Source: Gluconacetobacter diazotrophicus PA1 5 (GTDB lineage Bacteria > Pseudomonadota > Alphaproteobacteria > Acetobacterales > Acetobacteraceae). Taken from it: 64,000 nt of DNA. The notes under the pieces were generated by a model. It had not been told where the DNA came from. It made no database searches and saw only the letters and a program-made list of their open reading frames with translations. The stretch is taken from the NCBI RefSeq assembly GCF_000067045.1, contig NC_010125.1, forward strand, positions 460,001-524,000, in the 5' to 3' direction. Every line of letters begins with the position of its first letter. Positions within the stretch are counted from its first letter, which is position 1. Made by a program: the position numbers and the translations under genes. Below are positions 61,922 through 64,000 of the stretch, piece after piece.

Positions 61922-63088
61922 ATGAAATCGCTGAACAGCATGCTGTCCGGCCTGCCGACGACGATCTTCACCGTCATGTCGGCGCTGGCGGCGCGGCATG
62001 ACGCCATCAATCTGGGCCAGGGCTTCCCGGACACCGAAGGACCGGCCGATCTGATCGAAGCCGCGGCGGCGGCCCTGCGCGACGGCCGCAACCAGTATCC
62101 GCCCCTGACCGGGGTCCCGGAACTGCGGACGGCGGTCGCGCGGTCGAACGCGCGATTCTATGGCCTGTCGGTCGATCCGGCGACCGAGGTGATCGTGACC
62201 TCCGGCGCGACCGAGGCCCTGGCGGCCTCGCTGATGGCGATGGTCGATCCGGGGGATGAGGTCGTGGTGCTGGAACCGCTCTATGACACCTACCTGCCGG
62301 TGATCCGCGCGCTGGGTGCCGTGGCGCGGCCGGTGCGCCTGACACCGCCGGACTGGTCCCTGCCGCGTGCCGAACTGGCGGCGGCTTTCGGGCCCAGGAC
62401 CAAGGCAATCATGCTCAATTCCCCGATGAACCCGACGGGCAAGGTCTTCGGCCCGGACGAACTGGCCTTCATCGCCGACCTGGTGGCGCGCCACCAGGTC
62501 TATGCGATCTGTGACGAGGTGTACGAGCACCTGACATTCGGCGGTGCGCGCCATATCCCGCTGATGACCCTGCCGGGCATGCGCCCGCGTTGCGTGCGCA
62601 TCGGCAGCGCGGGCAAGAGCTTCTCGCTGACCGGATGGAAGGTCGGCTATGTCACCGCGCCGGCCGCCATCGCCGCGACCGTCGCCAAGGCGCACCAGCT
62701 TCTGACCTTCACCACGCCGCCGAACCTGCAGCGCGCGGTCGCGGTGGGGCTGGACAAGGATACGGATTATTTCACCACCCTTGCCGCCGACATGCAGGCC
62801 AAGCGCGACTTGTTGTCCGACGGGCTGCGCGCCGCCGGCTTCGACGTGCTGCCGTGCGACGGCAGCTATTTCATCGTGGCGGATATCCGCTCGACCGGTT
62901 TCGCGGGGGACGACGTGGCGTTCTGCCGTGCCCTGACCGAACGGTGCCGGGTCACGGCGATTCCGGTCTCGGCCTTCTATGGTACCGACAACGCACCGGA
63001 CCATCTGGTGCGATTCGCCTTCTGCAAGAAGGACCCGATCCTGGCCGAAGCCGTGGCCCGGATTCGGGCCGGCGTGCGCGATTTGTAG
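61922..63088 (+). CDS. Class I/II PLP aminotransferase (YbdL/kynurenine aminotransferase-like)
   Basis: 388 residues from ATG 61922 (61916 also possible); AAGGAAGG upstream. INLGQGFPD near the N-terminus, NSPMNPTGKV, CDEVYEHLTF and the PLP lysine in GSAGKSFSLTGWKVGY. The N-terminal pattern is that of the methionine/kynurenine/aromatic aminotransferase subgroup. Substrate not decided by sequence. Confidence 0.92.
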   Translation: MKSLNSMLSGLPTTIFTVMSALAARHDAINLGQGFPDTEGPADLIEAAAAALRDGRNQYPPLTGVPELRTAVARSNARFYGLSVDPATEVIVTSGATEALAASLMAMVDPGDEVVVLEPLYDTYLPVIRALGAVARPVRLTPPDWSLPRAELAAAFGPRTKAIMLNSPMNPTGKVFGPDELAFIADLVARHQVYAICDEVYEHLTFGGARHIPLMTLPGMRPRCVRIGSAGKSFSLTGWKVGYVTAPAAIAATVAKAHQLLTFTTPPNLQRAVAVGLDKDTDYFTTLAADMQAKRDLLSDGLRAAGFDVLPCDGSYFIVADIRSTGFAGDDVAFCRALTERCRVTAIPVSAFYGTDNAPDHLVRFAFCKKDPILAEAVARIRAGVRDL

Positions 63089-63130
63089 GAACGCCGGGCA
63101 AGGCCGGGCTCTTTTTCACCCTGTGGGTGA

Positions 63131-63159
63131 TTGACGTGCCGGACGAGCTTCTCTAAATC
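63131..63159 (+). promoter_or_regulatory. Promoter of tRNA-His
   Basis: TTGACG (63131-63136) and TAAATC (63154-63159) are 17 bp apart, and the tRNA begins 13 bp after the -10 box. It is one of the clearest sigma-70 pairs in the window. Confidence 0.7.
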
Positions 63160-63171
63160 ACAGCCCGCTGT

Positions 63172-63248
63172 GGCGGACGTAGCTCAGCTGGTAGAGCGCC
63201 GGTTTGTGGTACCGGTGGTCGCGGGTTCGAGCCCCGTCGTTCGCCCCA
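63172..63248 (+). tRNA. tRNA-His(GTG)
   Basis: Anticodon GTG in the loop TTTGTGG. The acceptor stem GCGGACG (63173-63179) pairs with CGTTCGC (63238-63244), discriminator C is followed by encoded CCA, and the extra G at 63172 is the His-specific G-1 opposite C73. D-arm and T-arm (GCGGG-TTCGAGC-CCCGT) fold normally. Confidence 0.97.
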
Positions 63249-63273
63249 GCGGATTTCCCGACAAGGTGGAAAT

Positions 63274-64000
63274 TCACTTCGGGAAGAGGCGCGACAGGCC
63301 CTCTTCCAGAGGGATCGGCACGATCCCCAGTTCCCGTTCCATATCCCCGATATCGAAGGCCTTGTCTTCCAGCAGGCGCCGGATTTCGGCCGGCCCGACC
63401 GACGGCAGGCCGGGAATCCATCGTGCGATCGCGGCCGCCGCCATCATTGCCCCCGCCGGCACCGCCAGCACCGGGCGCGGGCGCAGTCCTGCGTGCCGCG
63501 CGACGGTCGCCGCGAAATCCCGATAGGTCAGCCGCGTCGCGCCCGCGATCACCAGGGCATGGGGGCCGTGCCACGGGCGGCGAAGCGCCGCGACCAGGCT
63601 GCTGGTGACGTCGTCCTGATGGACCGGCTGTACCAGCGTCCGTCCGCCGCCCGGCAAGGGCGTGACCGGCAGGCGGCGCAGCAGCGCCGCCAGGCGCTGG
63701 ACGTTGTTTTCGCCCTGCGCGCCATAGATCATGGTGGGATGCAGGATCACCCCATCGCGGCCTGACCGCAGCAGCGCGGCCTCGCCCGCCAGCACCCCGT
63801 TGCCGTGATCGTCGGGCCAGCGGGTGAATTTGCGCGTGCTGCCCAGGCAGACCAGCGTGGCACCTGGGGGCATGGCCGCCAGCAGGGCCGGCACATGCCG
63901 CGCATGGGCGGTGCTGACCACCCGCGTGGCATCGGCCAGCGCCGCGCGCAACGTACCGGCCGGGCCGGTCAGGTCCGCGACCCGGGATGATCCGTCCAGC
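63274..64000 (-). CDS. NAD-dependent epimerase/dehydratase-like protein, 5' end outside window
   Basis: About 242 codons remain, the N-terminus lies beyond the right edge. The sequence has VVSTAHARHVPALLAAM, VCLGSTRKFTRWPD, LHPTMIYGAQGENNVQRLAALLRRLP and VQPVHQDDVTSSLVAAL, typical of atypical short-chain dehydrogenases of the NDUFA9/NmrA sort. The nucleotide-binding GxxGxxG is not in the window. Convergent with tRNA-His. Confidence 0.85.
   Translation of the reverse strand, partial: LDGSSRVADLTGPAGTLRAALADATRVVSTAHARHVPALLAAMPPGATLVCLGSTRKFTRWPDDHGNGVLAGEAALLRSGRDGVILHPTMIYGAQGENNVQRLAALLRRLPVTPLPGGGRTLVQPVHQDDVTSSLVAALRRPWHGPHALVIAGATRLTYRDFAATVARHAGLRPRPVLAVPAGAMMAAAAIARWIPGLPSVGPAEIRRLLEDKAFDIGDMERELGIVPIPLEEGLSRLFPK

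Noticed and set aside
63172-63248. tRNA-His as an integration site for a mobile element
   Set aside because: No integrase gene and no repeated copy of the tRNA 3' end were found in the window.

Overview
The window is high-GC alphaproteobacterial chromosomal DNA from an acetic acid bacterium, almost certainly Gluconacetobacter diazotrophicus. The key evidence is a levansucrase gene whose product has exactly 584 residues with Asp135, Asp309 and Glu401 in the positions known for LsdA. It is followed after 50 bp by a 1605-bp exo-levanase gene (lsdB) and then by an lsd type II secretion operon. No insertion sequence, prophage or CRISPR array is visible.

Layout. 1-6.2 kb: the start of argE (cut by the window edge), then a five-part dipeptide/oligopeptide ABC importer encoded by four genes, because its two ATPases are fused. 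6.2-13.2 kb: catalase-related haemoprotein plus cytochrome b561, pirin, the Ada methyl-damage regulator, a fragment of a fatty acid desaturase, a DUF1275 membrane protein, a frameshifted CPBP protease, and a TetR regulator overlapping a spermidine-synthase-like gene. 13.2-28.7 kb: the levan locus. It has a 585-bp regulatory gap, lsdA, a terminator-like hairpin, lsdB, an opposing lytic transglycosylase gene, and then a tightly overlapping T2SS operon lsdG-O-E-F-H-I-J-L-M-N-D followed by a gspK gene. LsdA is made with a signal peptide, reaches the periplasm and is carried out by this T2SS; it makes levan from sucrose, and LsdB can degrade levan.

28.7-40.5 kb: class I aldolase, DUF488 protein, a flavohaemoglobin/NsrR-like pair with two NsrR-type operators, and a surface-polysaccharide region. 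That region holds four glycosyltransferases, a radical SAM protein and a flippase, with a solitary S24/LexA-type repressor inside it. 39.2-43.4 kb: the flippase lies at the end of an apparent operon encoding an OmpA-like protein, a MotA/ExbB-like channel and a MotB-like stator.

43.5-64 kb: housekeeping genes. These are suhB-type phosphatase, efp with its lysylation enzymes epmB and epmA, two small envelope proteins, thiE, a DUF4164-like ORF with zapA, a probable 6S RNA and the 5-formyl-THF cyclo-ligase gene, a YmdB-type phosphoesterase, a thioesterase, AMP nucleosidase, a TonB-like protein, alkA, an esterase, a quinone oxidoreductase, a CLC channel, glnB-glnA, an aminotransferase, tRNA-His and the end of an epimerase-like gene.

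Function assignments rest on motifs read by eye and remembered family knowledge; no database search was run. Start codons are judged from Shine-Dalgarno (SD) matches, overlaps and family alignments from memory.
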